A stretch of 64,000 bases of DNA from Cristatella mucedo (GCA_009760855.2 WPIO01000105.1:565001-629000), one strand, 5' to 3'; positions 20,730 to 33,045 are shown, counted from the first letter of the stretch. The notes: generated by a model from the sequence alone, not told the origin. Translations and numbers: made by a program.

Positions 20730-20924
20730 TTAAAGTATCAGTGCCAAGCACTCTTTTTGAATAGCACGATAGTTTAGTTGACATGTAAGTTTTTGACTCC
20801 TACATGCGATGACATGGCCGTTTTGTTCCAGGATAGCTCCGAGGCCAAGGTTACTGGCATCCGTAAAAACTGTAAAAGGCTCTCTTTGATCTGAGTAACT
20901 TAGGACGGAGGCTGATGTAAGCAT
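20730..20924 (-). pseudogene. Ty3/gypsy RNase H remnant
   Basis: Reads FTVFTDASNLGLGAILEQ, then SQKLTCQLNYRAIQKE, the start of the RNase H fold that follows RT in Ty3/gypsy pol. The catalytic Asp of TDAS and the Glu of the QKE helix are visible. It is truncated at 20,730, losing the rest of RNase H and the integrase. Confidence 0.85.
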
Positions 20925-21151
20925 ATGATTAAGAGTTAAGAACGCTGTCTAATGCTCTTACGACCAAGTTTAGTCGATTCAACCTGAGGTAAATGAATTA
21001 AGAGGTTTTGCAACGTCATTAAATTTTGGTAAACATTGTCTATAATACAGGCCAAACCCAAAAATGGTCTCACCTCAATTTGTGATCGGGGCGTGGGTCA
21101 GTTCACGACATCCTCGACCTTATTTGGTGAGGATTGCATGTCTTGGGCATC

Positions 21152-21691
21152 TTACAAGGGTCCTAAATACAGCACAGGTGTTTGCCCAAGCCGAAAATTT
21201 GACCCAGAGAGATGCAAGCCAGCTTCATGAGACCTGCATAAAACTACATCAAGTCGGCTAATGTGCTCTTCGGGTGATGTGCTATGAATGAGCAGATCGT
21301 TCAAATGCGTTTCAACCAGCGAAAGATCGCTAAGAGGCGTGTCCATCAAGTGCTGGTACATACCGGGACCTCCAGTAACACCGAATGGCGTTCGGCAGAA
21401 CTTGTAGGCTCCGAGACCAGGCCCAGGAATGCAATTTTGTGGATGTCCTCTGGACGCATTGGCATTCGCTAGTAACAAGAATGCACGGCTCCTGCTTACA
21501 TGATCTTGAAGGGTGTCCGGTAGTGGAAGTGGGTAGGCATTCTTTTCTGTGCATTTGTTCAGCTCTCGATAGTCGACGCATATCGGTGCGTCACCGTCAT
21601 TTTGAGTGCATGCACTGCTGGCGCCAGCCGAGGGGCAGCGGCTCTTGCGAATAATGCCATCTTGCAGCATCGCGGTCAGATGGCTTTGCAC
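21152..21691 (-). pseudogene. Ty3/gypsy reverse transcriptase remnant
   Basis: An open stretch of 179 codons. Motifs in order: CVDYRELNKCTEKNAYPLP, FCRTPFGVTGGPGMYQ, and HLNDLLIHSTSPEEH. The last corresponds to the YLDD active-site box, here HLND, so one catalytic Asp is lost and the enzyme is inactive. Upstream, around 21,700-21,790, are traces of the linker motif usually found before the RT (TGDDAPIR-like). Confidence 0.88.
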
Positions 21692-22169
21692 TAGTTTAAG
21701 TTAATGGATAGGTAGTCAACGTGACAGTATGCGGATAGGAGCATCATCACCGGTAGTTATGTGATGCTCAATTAGAGTCGTTTACCCGGGTTTCATCATG
21801 AAACAAGTCTTTTTGTTTCATGACCACCTAAGTAAATCTAGGTGAGTACATGGGCTACACTACCCTTGTCACGTCGCCAAAGTCAGTTATCCTGCTGCCC
21901 TCGGTAGTCTGGTCACCGAGGTCGTAGTCAGCAAATGACTTATTAACGTAAGGTGTAGCTTCGACACTGCCTGACACTTTGCTTGCATCGGCCTCTTGTG
22001 TAACCCTGTCACCAGTGTTGCAATGCTTATCACTATCATGTGTGACTGCACTGCTGTTGAGCCTTAAAAGGAATTTGCATGGTATGCAGACACTGTCTAT
22101 GGTCAACCGTCTGTTCAGGAGTTCTGAAATCACTAAATAAAATAAAAATAAACAAAATAAATAAATAAA

Positions 22170-22335
22170 CTAAATAAAAAATCGCTATACATAATTGGTA
22201 TTGCACCCTAAGATAACTCAATCTCTATTCAGGTGCTTCGCATATGCCTCGGGGGGGGGGAGGGTCGAGCCCACAGCCTTGGATAGACATTGGTCGGGCC
22301 GAACACCCTAATCAGTGGGCCAAACCTACTTGGCA
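22170..22335 (-). mobile_element. SINE-2 within the gypsy relic
   Basis: The minus strand shows TTTGGCCCACTGATTAGGG, B box GTGGGCTCGACCC, body CATATGCGAAGCACCTGAAT and an ATTT-rich tail (22,130-22,180 on the plus strand as AAATAAA). A run of ten G at 22,250-22,260 lies inside. It sits between protease and RT. Confidence 0.82.
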
Positions 22336-22390
22336 TGTTGCACCAAAACGTCCAAAAGTTCAAAAAGTTCCTAGTGGTAATCTAGTTCCG

Positions 22391-22862
22391 TCAGGACAGG
22401 TGCCGAGAGCAACCTTGCAATAAGAAAACAGTGTCTAGCCGGCTAAACAGGCAGCACGTCGATTTCCAACACAGCCGCTGAGTCACTACACAAGTTTTTC
22501 CAGTGACATTCACCAAGTTCACGGTGTCAGTTGGTATTATGACCTGGATGCATAATCTCATTACAGTTACGTAGACCAAAGACACCGTCGAGCCAGTGTC
22601 CACCAAGACTTCGGTAATTTGGCTCATAATAGAAATTGCAATAAGTAGCGTAGGGCCCGGAAGTTGCCAAGTGCTCATTACTGCTTGGCTGCAGGTGCCC
22701 CGTACCTACCCGTTTCAAACGATCGAGCTTTTGTTGAGAATGCAGCCCGTTTTTCTGGTGCCACCGATTGGCACACAGCAGCAGCAAGTGACCCTTATTT
22801 TTGTCAACAACACCGATCAGTGCAGAAGTTAACTTTTGCATCGAAGTTTTGAGTTGGATCAA
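22391..22862 (-). pseudogene. Ty3/gypsy protease and gag-end remnant
   Basis: Reads ITEVLVDTGSTVSLVY, the aspartic protease active-site box (DTGS) with its hydrophobic lead-in. The frame before it (22,862-22,700) includes VDKNKGHLLLLCANRW, perhaps a decayed gag end. Frames overlap with shifts between them. Confidence 0.8.
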
Positions 22863-22924
22863 ACGTGCCTTAACTTTGCTTTAACTTAGCTCCCGTTGCC
22901 GGTTCGCACATTACCAAAGTCAAC

Positions 22925-23125
22925 CGTTAAATAAATAAATAAATAAATCCTAGCTGATTAAACAGCCTCTTTTTTTCATATAGCGACAGAAGAGCCTTTA
23001 CGGCTATCACCACCGCCTGCAGTGGCGATAAAGGATCGCCCACCGCAGGAATCGAACACGCGACCTTGGGACCGAGGTCGTGAAAAGCAACCGCCTTACC
23101 CAGTGTGCCATCACGCATCACCAAC
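22925..23125 (-). mobile_element. SINE-1 within the gypsy relic
   Basis: Complete reverse copy: A-box region GATGGCACACTGGGTAAGG and B box GTTCGATTCC, body with GGTGGTGATAGCCG and tail (ATTT)n at 22,928-22,950. Confidence 0.9.
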
Positions 23126-23199
23126 CCGTTCTAACGCCTTAGCCGATGTGATGCAGTCGGCAGCAGATTTAATACCCGTCGAAACTTCTATTGGTAGGC

Positions 23200-23600
23200 C
23201 GCATAAAAAGGGATGGTACAGACCGGGTTTCATGCAAGGCGGCTGATAGAAGAGGCAGCGCTTGCACTAGCGATTGTTTTAGGTCTTGAATAAAATCTAG
23301 AGAGAAGCTCTCTTCACGCAAGCGGAGCATCTAGAGTGCTTCTATCCTCTCACGTCTTGCGTACTCAGGGTCGAGCGCCGCTTCCAACGCCAGTTGTATC
23401 GTAATTCTGTGACTCAGTGGGCGATTCAAGAGACACAGCAAGAGGCCCCTTTTCTAAGAAACGCTGGCAGTTTGTCACCTTTCGCCCGGGCGTCCAATGC
23501 GTTCACACGGTCACAGACGTCGAAAGGTACCAAACACTTGTGGACATCGGAGGACCTGCCGTTTGTTTCGGGAGGGTGTAGTTTAACGATTCTCCGCTAC
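23200..23600 (-). pseudogene. Probable gypsy gag remnant
   Basis: Translating the minus strand gives DRVNALDARAKGDKLPAFL (about 23,520-23,450) and, in another frame, LEAALDPEYARRERIEAL, one stop, then MLRLREESFSLDFIQDLKQS. This charged, helical pattern resembles gag of Ty3/gypsy elements and lies where gag should be, upstream of protease. No cysteine knuckle is clear. Moderate confidence only. Confidence 0.5.
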
Positions 23601-24930
23601 CGCTTATTGTGAGTGTTCGCGTCTTGCTAAACAGCAAACAACTTGGAGCACTCGTACGGAACCTTATTCAACAACGTCTAATCATTTACTCCAGTGCAGA
23701 TGTTAACGCTAACTGGAGCCTCAGGCGTCTGCAGCTCATGAACGCAGCGCTCCGTTTGGCTCGCCATGGTCACGAGGGGGCCCCAGGCTGTTACCGGCAG
23801 ACAATAACAGTTAGGGGCGGAACTGCCATAGGCTGAAATATGTGAGACGCAGTGCGGAAGTGAAGCCATTCGCCAGTCAATGGTCGAGAAAATTACGGTA
23901 GTTTATTAATGCAGCCGGCAAACGGAACGTGGACCGTATCGAATACGGACAAAGAACGAGCAATCAACGGGTCGGCATTCGAGCACACTGGCTGCGAAGC
24001 GGATTTAGCCAACAGGGTACGGTCACTACAGCCCGCAGAGGCGAGGACCAACAAGTGGCAGCGACAGAGGGAGGTGCACAGTGCCGTGGCTTCAGTCTTC
24101 GAAGTGGTGGCGGCAAAGACGCGCTCGCAAGGTGCCAGAATAGGACGTTCGCGAGACGCCCGAGGCACGCGGAGAGGCAGATGAAGTGACCACGGCCGGC
24201 GATTGGACGAAGACCCGAGAGCTCCTTGTGGGAGGGAGAAGAGCTCCTTGTGGGAGGGAGAAGAGGCTCAGTGCTAAAGTCTAAAGTGTGAGCCTGAGAA
24301 GGGGCGAGGCCCAGGCTACGCCGCAGTGGAGCAAAGAGGATGGTGACATGTCCAGCCCGCTTGTTGTAAAAGGTCGTGTTCCAGTGTGTTTCCCCCGAAG
24401 CAGCAGTGAGTTAGCCTGCCTGTCCATGAGGACGAATGGTTAATTGCGGTCTTTTATACTGCCGTTAACTGTCACGTCGGGCTGCGTTTTTGGCATTACA
24501 TCTGGGCTCGGTTTGCCATCTTGTCTGTAGTTTCGCTTTGTGGCTGCTGGAGCAGCTCTGCTGTGTTTAATGTGCCTGTTGCTTTGCTTGCTGCTCTTGT
24601 TGCTTGTTGCGGTTTTTGCTGCCGTCCAGTTTGACGCTTGACATGGAGATTGTGGGATCGCATAGTTGGCTGTAGGCCATCAATCAGAAAGATTTGATCT
24701 TTAAATCGCGGAGCATGTATTCCATTGGCAGCCAGCGCTTGGCAGCTGTACTCCGGTGTGCCTTTGACGTGGCTTGGCCCGTCTGTGATGCGTCAGGCTG
24801 CTTGCCAGAAGGTTGTGCTGGGGGGGGGCGCTAGCTGCCGCAGAGAGGTTAATAAGGAATTGTAGAAAGCTCAGTCGTGCTGCTCGTAGCTGCAAGCCAT
24901 GCAGGTTTGTTTTTGCCCACTTGGTGTTTC
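23601..24930. other. GC-rich unassigned stretch
   Basis: Open frames exist on both strands (for example 23,909-24,184 plus and 24,168-23,893 minus) but match nothing I know. A 22-bp unit (GAGCTCCTTGTGGGAGGGAG...) is repeated twice at 24,219-24,262. It could be the leader of the gypsy relic or a flank of the LTR at 24,931. Confidence 0.35.
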
Positions 24931-26275
24931 TGTAGCGCTTGTGTGTGCCATTTGAATCAAATTACAGTCTGCACAATCTCTTCTCGTCAGCTTGATCCAC
25001 CACCGGCCTTTAGGCTACTACGAAATGCTGCAACGCCACATTTTCAAACTACGTAGAAGAATGTTGTAGCACAGCACCAGCCTGGCTCAATAGTTATGGC
25101 ATCCTGCTCCCCGTAGGAAGCAGCTGATTGATGTCGGCTGGCCTGTCAATCCTATTGCCACGGCTAGCTTTTCAAGAGCCGGGCGACGTGGGCTAAAAGG
25201 TCACCACCGCGAGGGCCGGCTGACAGTGGTGGGACTGAGTGGCTGGTGGCACTTTGATCGATGGAGGCTAGTGCACCATTCAGGACAGCGATTGACGAGC
25301 AGGAGAGTCAACATGATGAGAATTTGATGGACCCCAGTGAATGCGATCGTATAGCGCCCGTGCTCGCATTTTGCGTTTTGCGTTTTTGTGTGCGCACGTG
25401 ATTCCGGCATTGGGTTTTGCCGATGTGAACTAGAATTAGTTCGGTGTAGTGTGTGAGGTATTCCTGTGGGCGTAGCATCGCCACCATGTTGCCCCGCCCT
25501 ATACTGACAGGGCAGGAGTGCATGACGTCTCTGCCGCCGGGAGCCTACCGCTGATTGGGTGGAGGCTTGACTGAATGGCCACCCAGTGATGCGATCTTTT
25601 CCCGCCACTCTCTTGTTCAGCTCCCGCAGTCGCGAGTGGACATGTCGCCCGTCTCTGGCTCGCGGACGTGTACTGCTCGTGAAGAGCCTTGCGAATTTGA
25701 TCGATTACATCTGGTAGAGAGGTCAGTGACTCCTTTTGCTATTGGTGCTCGCTGCACCTCCTAGGCGCTCGTCAACCTTCCTGGCGCTAAGCTGCAGACG
25801 ACCCCTAAAACTCACCCCTACATACCTGCCTTCACGGTGGAAGCGGAGCCCTAGTTCTCCAGTCAGGGTCTAGGCTCCGGTTTGGACTCCTCCGTCGTAT
25901 TTAGCTCGTTCCCCACAATAGACGTAAGTAGCCTAAGTGCGGAGGCGTATTTCCCCCGTAAGAGTGGTTGTGCTGTTGTGAGCCTGCAAGGAGTGTGGAG
26001 ATAAAACAGAGCTAGACGCACAGCGACGTTGTGTGCTTGCGAATAAAGCTCAGTCAAATCTTCTATTTGTGTGTGTCTCGCTTTCTAATTCACACCGCGG
26101 ACTCACGAGTCCCTTAGTAACTATTAGTAGGTCGGGGCTAGAAACGCTCGTTTCCTGGAATCCTGCTTACTGCACGTAGGCGCGAACCGAACCGAGTTCA
26201 GCAGTAGGCCACGCCGCTCGGTAAGCGGCTGGTTACGCCTACTCCGCTGAGCCTTCGGTGTTACGATGTGAAGCT
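24931..26275 (+). mobile_element. LTR, diverged copy
   Basis: About 1,345 bp starting TGTAGCGC and ending GGTGTTACG. It aligns along its length with the solo LTR at 30,310-31,645: GGCTGGCCTGTCAA near 25,137, AGTGTGGAGATAAA near 25,992, AATAAA at 26,042-26,047 with a GT-rich run after it, CGCGGACTCACGA near 26,097, and a palindromic GC-rich end. It has one unit of the 122-bp repeat that the other LTR has nearly three times. No target-site duplication is visible and the final A is changed to G. Confidence 0.75.
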
Positions 26276-26700
26276 CTTAGTGAACGACTGGTTGTTCTTA
26301 TCCACCGGATACTCCTTGGTTAACTTTCGACAAACAGGGATCGAGGAATAATGCAGGTAGGCTTGTAAGTGATCTCGAATGATTCGGGAGTCTGCGTTAG
26401 CCTCTTAGCCTTTGAAAATTTTTGAAAGTACCGTCGATCGATTCAGCAAAAGGATCACAGGTAATTGGTTTGCTTTCTAATCACACGTCAATAGCAAGAA
26501 GTCTTAAATTGACAATCTACTATCTTCGTATAAGCGTGTAAAGATTTTAATGCCAAGTTATATCAATGTAGAATTTTTCGACCAGTTTAATTATTTGCTC
26601 TTACACGATAAATAATTTTGTACTTATTTTATCACGTTACATATTTGATCGTGGACTTCGACGTGAAGTTATCAATGTCGCTTAGCCATCACTAGTTCTG
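26276..26700. other. Unassigned
   Basis: No gene or element recognised between the LTR and the LINE-A 3' end. No clear primer binding site follows the LTR. Confidence 0.4.
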
Positions 26701-27514
26701 AAATATTTTGTAATGTAATGTAATGTTTCTCCGTCTGTGACTCCACAAAGTCATAAAGACCACGTGGGTGCTAGGCAGGAGAGTTTTGTATAGCCCACTC
26801 ACAGCCTAAGTAGCTTTCGGCACACATTCGGTAGCCAAGAGACTTTGTCTCAAGCAACAAAGAGTAAGTTGGAAGCATAGCAGAGTCAGGAGAGCAGTTG
26901 AGGTAGTGAGTAGCATGGAAGTAGCAGCTCAGGACCACTGATAAAGATGAGCCATAGTCGGCAGCAGAAGAGTAGTTGTCGTTTCGTAAGAATTATGGAG
27001 GCGAGTTCCACAGTCAAGGACCTGCAGAGCTAAAGCTTCTGTCACCGATGGTCTTTAAGCTAAGGAATGAGACAGCAAACCTATTGTGTACACAGGACCT
27101 GAGGGCGAGAAGAGGCTGAAAGTGATGCCGCAGTTCAGCTAGGTACGAAGGAGCCAAGCCTTGTGGGTCAGCGTAAGAACCTTGCTCTGAATCTGTTGGT
27201 CAACCGGCATCAATCTTAGCCCTTTTAGCAAAGGAGACACGTGCTCAAACTTCTGGGACTTGAAGGCTAGCCTTGCAGCCATATTCATAGTCAGCTGCAG
27301 TTGCCTAATCGCATTTATTTGGTAGCCCAGCCAAATGGGAATTGCAATAATCAAGCCGAGACAGAGCTAAGGAGCTAGTTAAACGTTTGGCAAGCCACTG
27401 TGGAAGACAGCTCCTAATCTTGGATAGGGATCGGACGTGATGGCTAGCTGTAGAAGCAGTCTAATGAATGAAGCTTTTAAAATTGAGGCAGTTGTCGAAA
27501 ACGACACCTAAATG

Positions 27515-28144
27515 TCAAGCATGAGGTGATGGTCGCACAACAGCATCACCTATTAGAAGAGCAAAGCCCTTTAATCCAGCCACACGCTTAAGGTGTCCTG
27601 TGAGCAGCAGTTCGGTTTTATCGTCATTCAATTTCAGGACGTTTTCCGGCATCCAGGATGGAATATCGGCAAGGCAAGCATTCAATTTTTTAGTTGCTGC
27701 AGCATATCCCGACGGTTTGAATGACAAATACAGGTGAGTATCGTCAGCATAAAAGTGATATTCTATTCCATGGGCCTTAATCACTTTTCCCAGAGGTTGT
27801 GTATAAATGGAGAACAGCAAGAGACCGAGTACAGACCCTTGAGTGACTCCACAGGCGACCCTTCTCGTGTCTGAGACCTGAGCCCAACACGACACGGATT
27901 GAACACGATCAGACGAGTACGATTTAGACCACGCCAGTGCTTCGTCTTCCAGACCGATCGTTGTTCTCAATCGTTCAAGCAGAACATCGTGATCAAAGGT
28001 GTCGAAAGCAGCAGACAGCTCTAGCGGAGCTAGGGCAGTGACATTCATGTCATTGTTGCCACGTAGAATGTCACTGTTAACACGGAGGAGAGCAGTTTCA
28101 GTGGAGTGCTGCCTCTTGAATCCTAATTGAAATGTATCTGACAT
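27515..28144 (-). pseudogene. LINE-A reverse transcriptase remnant
   Basis: An open stretch of 209 codons. It reads LSAAFDTFDHDVLLERL (RT motif with its first Asp), CGVTQGSVLGLLLFSIYT (a variant of PQGSVLGP), and YHFYADDTHLYLSF, in which the catalytic YADD box is intact. A tail with MPENVLKLNDDKTELLL follows. Upstream frames at 28,505-28,254 continue the fingers region, with a shift between. This is the only LINE copy in the window whose RT active site looks unbroken. Confidence 0.88.
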
Positions 28145-28919
28145 TTCATTCTTTTCAATATTTGTACTTGGCAGCAGCCGATCAATGCAACGTAGCAGCA
28201 GGACAGTGAGATTCGGGTCCGAATAACTTGTTTTCTTCTTTGATTGAGATACTTCAGGACGAGGTCACTGGCGACCCGCTTGAAAGTAGACATTGAGGTT
28301 TGCAAGGAATCGAGGAACAGCATTCTAGGGGGTTGCTGCCGTCGCAGGGATGGACGCCCGAAAGATGGGTCTTATCTATCTTCTGGCTCAAGCAGCTAGA
28401 GAAGCGATCAGCTAGATCATCACAGGGATCATCAAGTAAGGAGCTGTTCTTTGAGCGGTTGAGGAGATAGTTGATCGTTGAAATAAGCATTTTTTGATTG
28501 TGCATCTATGATTCAGCAATGTTTTTTTATAGAAACTAGGCTTGGCCTTTGCTAGGATTGATTAGTACGACCTACAGTAGTCCTCGTATGCCTGTCGTTG
28601 GACAGTCAGTCCTGATCTTTTGTATGATTTTTCAAGCTTTCGCTTAGTATGACTAGCTAGTTTAATGTCTGTGATAAACCATAGGCCGTCTGGGCTAGGG
28701 CTCACAGTGCGCTTAGTCCGAGGTGCAAACTCGTCTAGCGTGTCAGCTAGTGTCGTGTCGTAGCTATCTACCAATGACGCCAGATCGGAACGGTGGCCGA
28801 GCAGCAGAGGCGACGCAGATATTTTCGCATGGACAACATCAATGTCAAGGGTCTTGAGGTTTCGCAATTCATAGGTCATTCCAGAGAAGGAATTGGACGG
28901 CATACACTATAGACTGATT

Positions 28920-29530
28920 GAAATCTGCATGTGGTCAGACAGGCATTACTCGGCAATAATTGGTGATGACAAACTGCAGTTGTTTGAGAACATTTTATCG
29001 AGTGTGTCACTCTTGATGAGTAGGGCCATGTTCATGAGGCAAAAGAGAGAATGAGTCAGTCAATGCACGAAATTCAGTGCTGATGGCGTTAGATAAGTTT
29101 GCAAAGCGAATGTTGAGATCACCCATAGCAAGGAAGGATCGATTTTTAGCTCACAAAGTCGAAATGAGATTGGAGAAACCTCAGAGAAAATCTTCGGTAT
29201 GTGGTGGGCGATAGACTACTGTCGCCATCGGTAGCTTGTTTTCTGGTGAAATCAAGACGATCGATTCTAAAGACAGCTTCGAGGGTACTGCAAATAGCTT
29301 GAAGTCGAATTCCGAGGGCATGATAATAGCAACTTCATCTCCCTTTTTGAATTATCTAGGGGTGTGAAAGAATGAGAAACCTGTCGGGGTGATGTCCTTA
29401 ATCGTCAGGTAGTTTACCTGTTTTAGCCAAGTTTTAGTCGAGGCGAGCAGGTCGAGATCACTGTAAGAACTAAGGTCGCTTATTACTAGAGGTTCATTGC
29501 ACGTTGAGCGAGCGAGGATTCAAAAAGCAA
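28920..29530 (-). pseudogene. LINE-A endonuclease remnant
   Basis: Translated on the minus strand it gives DLDLLASTKTWLKQVNYL, then ITPTGFSFFHTPR, VYRPPH and MGDLNIRFANLS. These are the apurinic/apyrimidinic-type endonuclease motifs of non-LTR elements. Stops interrupt it. Confidence 0.78.
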
Positions 29531-30309
29531 GCTTTACGTTGGGCCACCGGAGTTATTAAAGGCCTGATAACCACTAGTTAGAGAGATTCACAGTCAAGCT
29601 TGGTGGGAAGCGGAGCGTTCAGAACGGTTCGAGATAATGCAAGGAATACCAAACGAGCCGGTACATTGCTTGAAGTTCCAGCCAAACGAACAGCTTCTAA
29701 GCTGGCGGCCCGGCCAGTGAAGCAGCTACAGGCTGCTTTTCTTTTGTTTTTCATAATTCACAGCTCTGGGGAACAGCAGTGACATATGTAAATGCATTTA
29801 AACGATGATGACGAAGCGAAAATAGGTGTGCAAGATCGTATCGAACATGTCGGTTACTAGCCGCCAGCGGGCCTGCCACGGCTTGGCAACTCTGCACTAG
29901 GGTAGCTCTCTGGTTAGCCACGATACTAGCCCTTGCCTTAGAGGGTCTGACTAGGGCACCTAGAGAAACCGGTAGCGGGCGGACTAACCAAGTAGTATTA
30001 GGTAGGGGACACATTAGTTAATCGGGAACGTAGCGAGGTGTCGGTCTGACAGCGAGATCAGCTCAGGTTTGAATGGAGCTTTGGTCAGACAAAGAGCGGT
30101 CAGGAGGTGAATGTATCTCCGTCAGTAACTCCACAAAGTCATAAAGACCATGTGGGTGTTACGCAGGAGAGTTTTGTATAGCGCACTCACAGCCTAAGCG
30201 GCTTTCGGTACGCATTCGGTAGCCAACAGACTTCGTCTCCCGCAACAAAGAGAAACTGGGAAGCATAGCAGAGTTAGGAGAGCAGTTGAGGTAGTGAGTA
30301 GCATAGAAG

Positions 30310-31645
30310 TGTAGCGCCCTGCTGGCTTTGGCTGAATGTTAGCGCGAACAAGAGCTGTTCGGCGGCGGGCTAGAGCCCCTTTGTCCTGGAGCAGTGAGCC
30401 AGAGAGGAGCGTCAGTGCGGTTAGAGAGGAAGCGCTTAGGAGCAGGCCAGGAAGCTCGGAGACGAGCAGCGGCGATTCGGCCTTTAGAATTGGTCCGATA
30501 CTCGCGGAAGCTGCTGATAGATGTTGGCTGGCCTGTCAACCCCCGCCTTCCCTCTTCCCAAGAAAGAAGCGTCTGGAACCCATTCGCCATTCAAGCTGGA
30601 CGGAGGTGCCCTGCCAGTGGCCTGGGAACGGTAGTCATTCCTTTCCGTAATGGGCCAAGGTGTCCGGGCCCAATACCACTAAGCTCTTGCCCCATTGTCT
30701 CAGCCAAGTATTTAAGAGTCGAGCGACGCTCGCTCTGGGTCTTTTGCCTCGTGTCTTTTGTCTCTGGTCCGGCTCTGCGCCTCGACGCCGTCGGGCACTC
30801 GTTTCTCTAAAAGCGAGGGAGGAGGGCGGGCTGTCCGCCGACGATGGACGGAACAAGACGAGACAGCTCTAGGAGGATTCGGTGGAACCCCACCGAACAC
30901 GGTCGTATCGCGCCCGAGCTGGCATTTTTTGTGTGTTCTTTCGTGTTTTGTGTTCTTTTTTGTGTCGTGTGTGTGCGCGCTAGCACGTGGTCTCGGCATA
31001 GGGATTTGCCGGCGCGAGCTAGGCGTAGTTGGCGTGTGTGGAGCTCTAGTTCACCGGGTAGGGTTTAGGCTCCGGGTCGCGCTTCAGTGTGGAGAAGTAT
31101 TTCCTCCGCAGGAGTGCTTGAGTTGGCGTGTGTGGAGTATTCCGGTCGCACTGGTGGAAACCGAGTTCTAGTTCACCGGGTAGGGTTTAGACTCCGGTTC
31201 GCACTTCAGTGTGGAGAAGTACTCCCTCCGCTCGAGTGTTTAAGTTGGCGTGTTTGGGGTATTCCCTCGGCACAGGTGGGAACGGATTCCTAGTTCACCG
31301 GTTAGGGTTTAGGGTCCGGGTCGCGCTTAGTGTAGAGGAGTATTCCCTCCGCAAGAGTGTTGAACGTGCGAGGAGTGTGGAGATAAAGCTGAACTAGACG
31401 CGCAGTGACTTTGTGCGCTTGCGAATAAAGTTCAGTAAAATCCCCAATTTGTGTGTCTTGCTTCCGATTCACGCCGCGGACTCACGACCCCCTTTAGTAA
31501 CGGTAAGCAGGTCAGCGCCAGAAACGCTCGTTTCGTGGCGGCCAGCTTATTGCGCGTAGGCGCGCACCGAACGGCATTAGGCGATAGGCTACGCCGCTAG
31601 GTAAGCGGCAGGTCAAGCTTACCCCGCCGAGCCTTCGGCGTTACA
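30310..31645 (+). mobile_element. Solo LTR, 1,336 bp
   Basis: Starts TGTAGCGCC and ends GGCGTTACA, a short inverted terminal repeat with canonical TG...CA ends. The 4-bp target-site duplication GAAG is at 30,306-30,309 and 31,646-31,649; intact LINE-A copies have this GAAG once at this point. A TATA-like TATTTAAG is at 30,709-30,716, and AATAAA at 31,424-31,429 is followed by a GT-rich run (TTTGTGTGTCTTG), which sets the orientation. The open frames inside are not taken as genes. It probably came from an LTR element by recombination between its two LTRs. Confidence 0.9.
31046..31385 (+). repeat. 122-bp tandem repeat in the LTR
   Basis: Units begin at 31,046, 31,168 and 31,290, each starting CTAGTTCACCGG(G/T)TAGGG and containing an AGT(A/G)TTCCCTCCGC-type stretch; the last is partial. 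It lies just upstream of the polyadenylation signal. The related LTR at 24,931 has one unit (from 25,853). Confidence 0.93.
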
Positions 31646-31925
31646 GAAGTAGCAGTTCAGGACCGCTGAAAAAGATGTGCCAAAGTCGGCAGTTGGAGAG
31701 TAGATGTCGTTGCGTAAGAATTGTGGAAGCGAGTTCCACAGTCTAGGACCTGCAGAGCTAAAGCTTCAGTCGCCAACTGTCTTTAAGCGAAGGAATGGGA
31801 CAGCTAATTTATTGTCCACACAGGACCTGAGGGTGCGAACAGGCTGAAACTGATGCAGCAGTTCAGCTAGGTATCAAGCCAAGCCGTGGCGGGCCTTGTG
31901 GGTCAGCGTAAGAACTTTGCTCTGT

Positions 31926-32654
<729 letters not shown>

Positions 32655-33045
32655 GTTACAACTCTGTACCTAGCTGAACTGCTGAACCAGTTTTAGCCTC
32701 TTCGTGCAATCAGGTTTTGCATAGACAATAAATTAGCTGTTCCATTCCTTCGCATAAAGATCACCCACGATTCTTACGCCACGACAACTACTCTCCTGCT
32801 GCCGACTATGACTCCTCCTCTTCAGCGGTCCTGAACTGCTACTTCTATGCTACTCACTATCTCAACTGGTCTCCTGACTCTTCTATGCTTCCCACTTTCT
32901 CTTTGTTCCGTGAGAGGAAGTCTGTTGGCTACCGAATGCGTACCGAAAGCCGCTTAGGCTGTGAGTGCGCTATAAAAAACTCTCCTGCATGACACCCACA
33001 TGGTCTTTATGACTTTGTGGAGTTACATATGGATATAAATTACAT
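32655..33045 (+). mobile_element. LINE-A C-terminal and 3' region
   Basis: Plus-strand LINE-A reading into the left end of duplication copy 2. It includes the C-terminal segment present in reverse at 61,100-61,390 and the 3' end up to about 33,040. Copy 1 has only the last 150 bp of it. Confidence 0.8.

Larger units (their letters stand above)
20720..23600 (-). mobile_element. Ty3/gypsy LTR retrotransposon relic
   Basis: A degenerate internal region on the minus strand in the order gag, protease, reverse transcriptase, RNase H, the standard Ty3/gypsy order. Frames are broken, two SINEs are inserted (22,925-23,125 and 22,170-22,335), and the integrase and 3' LTR are absent: LINE and SINE pieces begin directly below 20,720. 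No LTR in matching orientation was found next to it. It is dead as an element. Confidence 0.85.
26702..30100 (-). mobile_element. LINE-A, nearly full length, decayed
   Basis: The best LINE-A copy. Going upstream on the minus strand: ATTAC-type tail at 26,702; 3' region; C-terminal region to about 27,350; reverse transcriptase 27,515-28,500; inter-domain region about 28,560-28,900; endonuclease about 28,920-29,530; then a GC-richer stretch to about 30,100 that may be its 5' untranslated region. Several stops and frameshifts break the protein. It is a CR1/L2-group element by domain order, endonuclease type and microsatellite-like tail. Confidence 0.82.
30105..31925 (-). mobile_element. LINE-A 3' part interrupted by a solo LTR
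   Basis: LINE-A 3' end at 30,105-30,309, then the LTR, then LINE-A resumes at 31,650 and runs to about 31,925. Joining the two sides gives the same order as the uninterrupted copies at 61,100 and 62,000. Confidence 0.9.

Noticed and set aside
30336-31171. Several frames of 100-138 codons, the longest in the spacer
   Set aside because: They lie wholly inside the solo LTR, overlap one another on both strands and follow high GC content.
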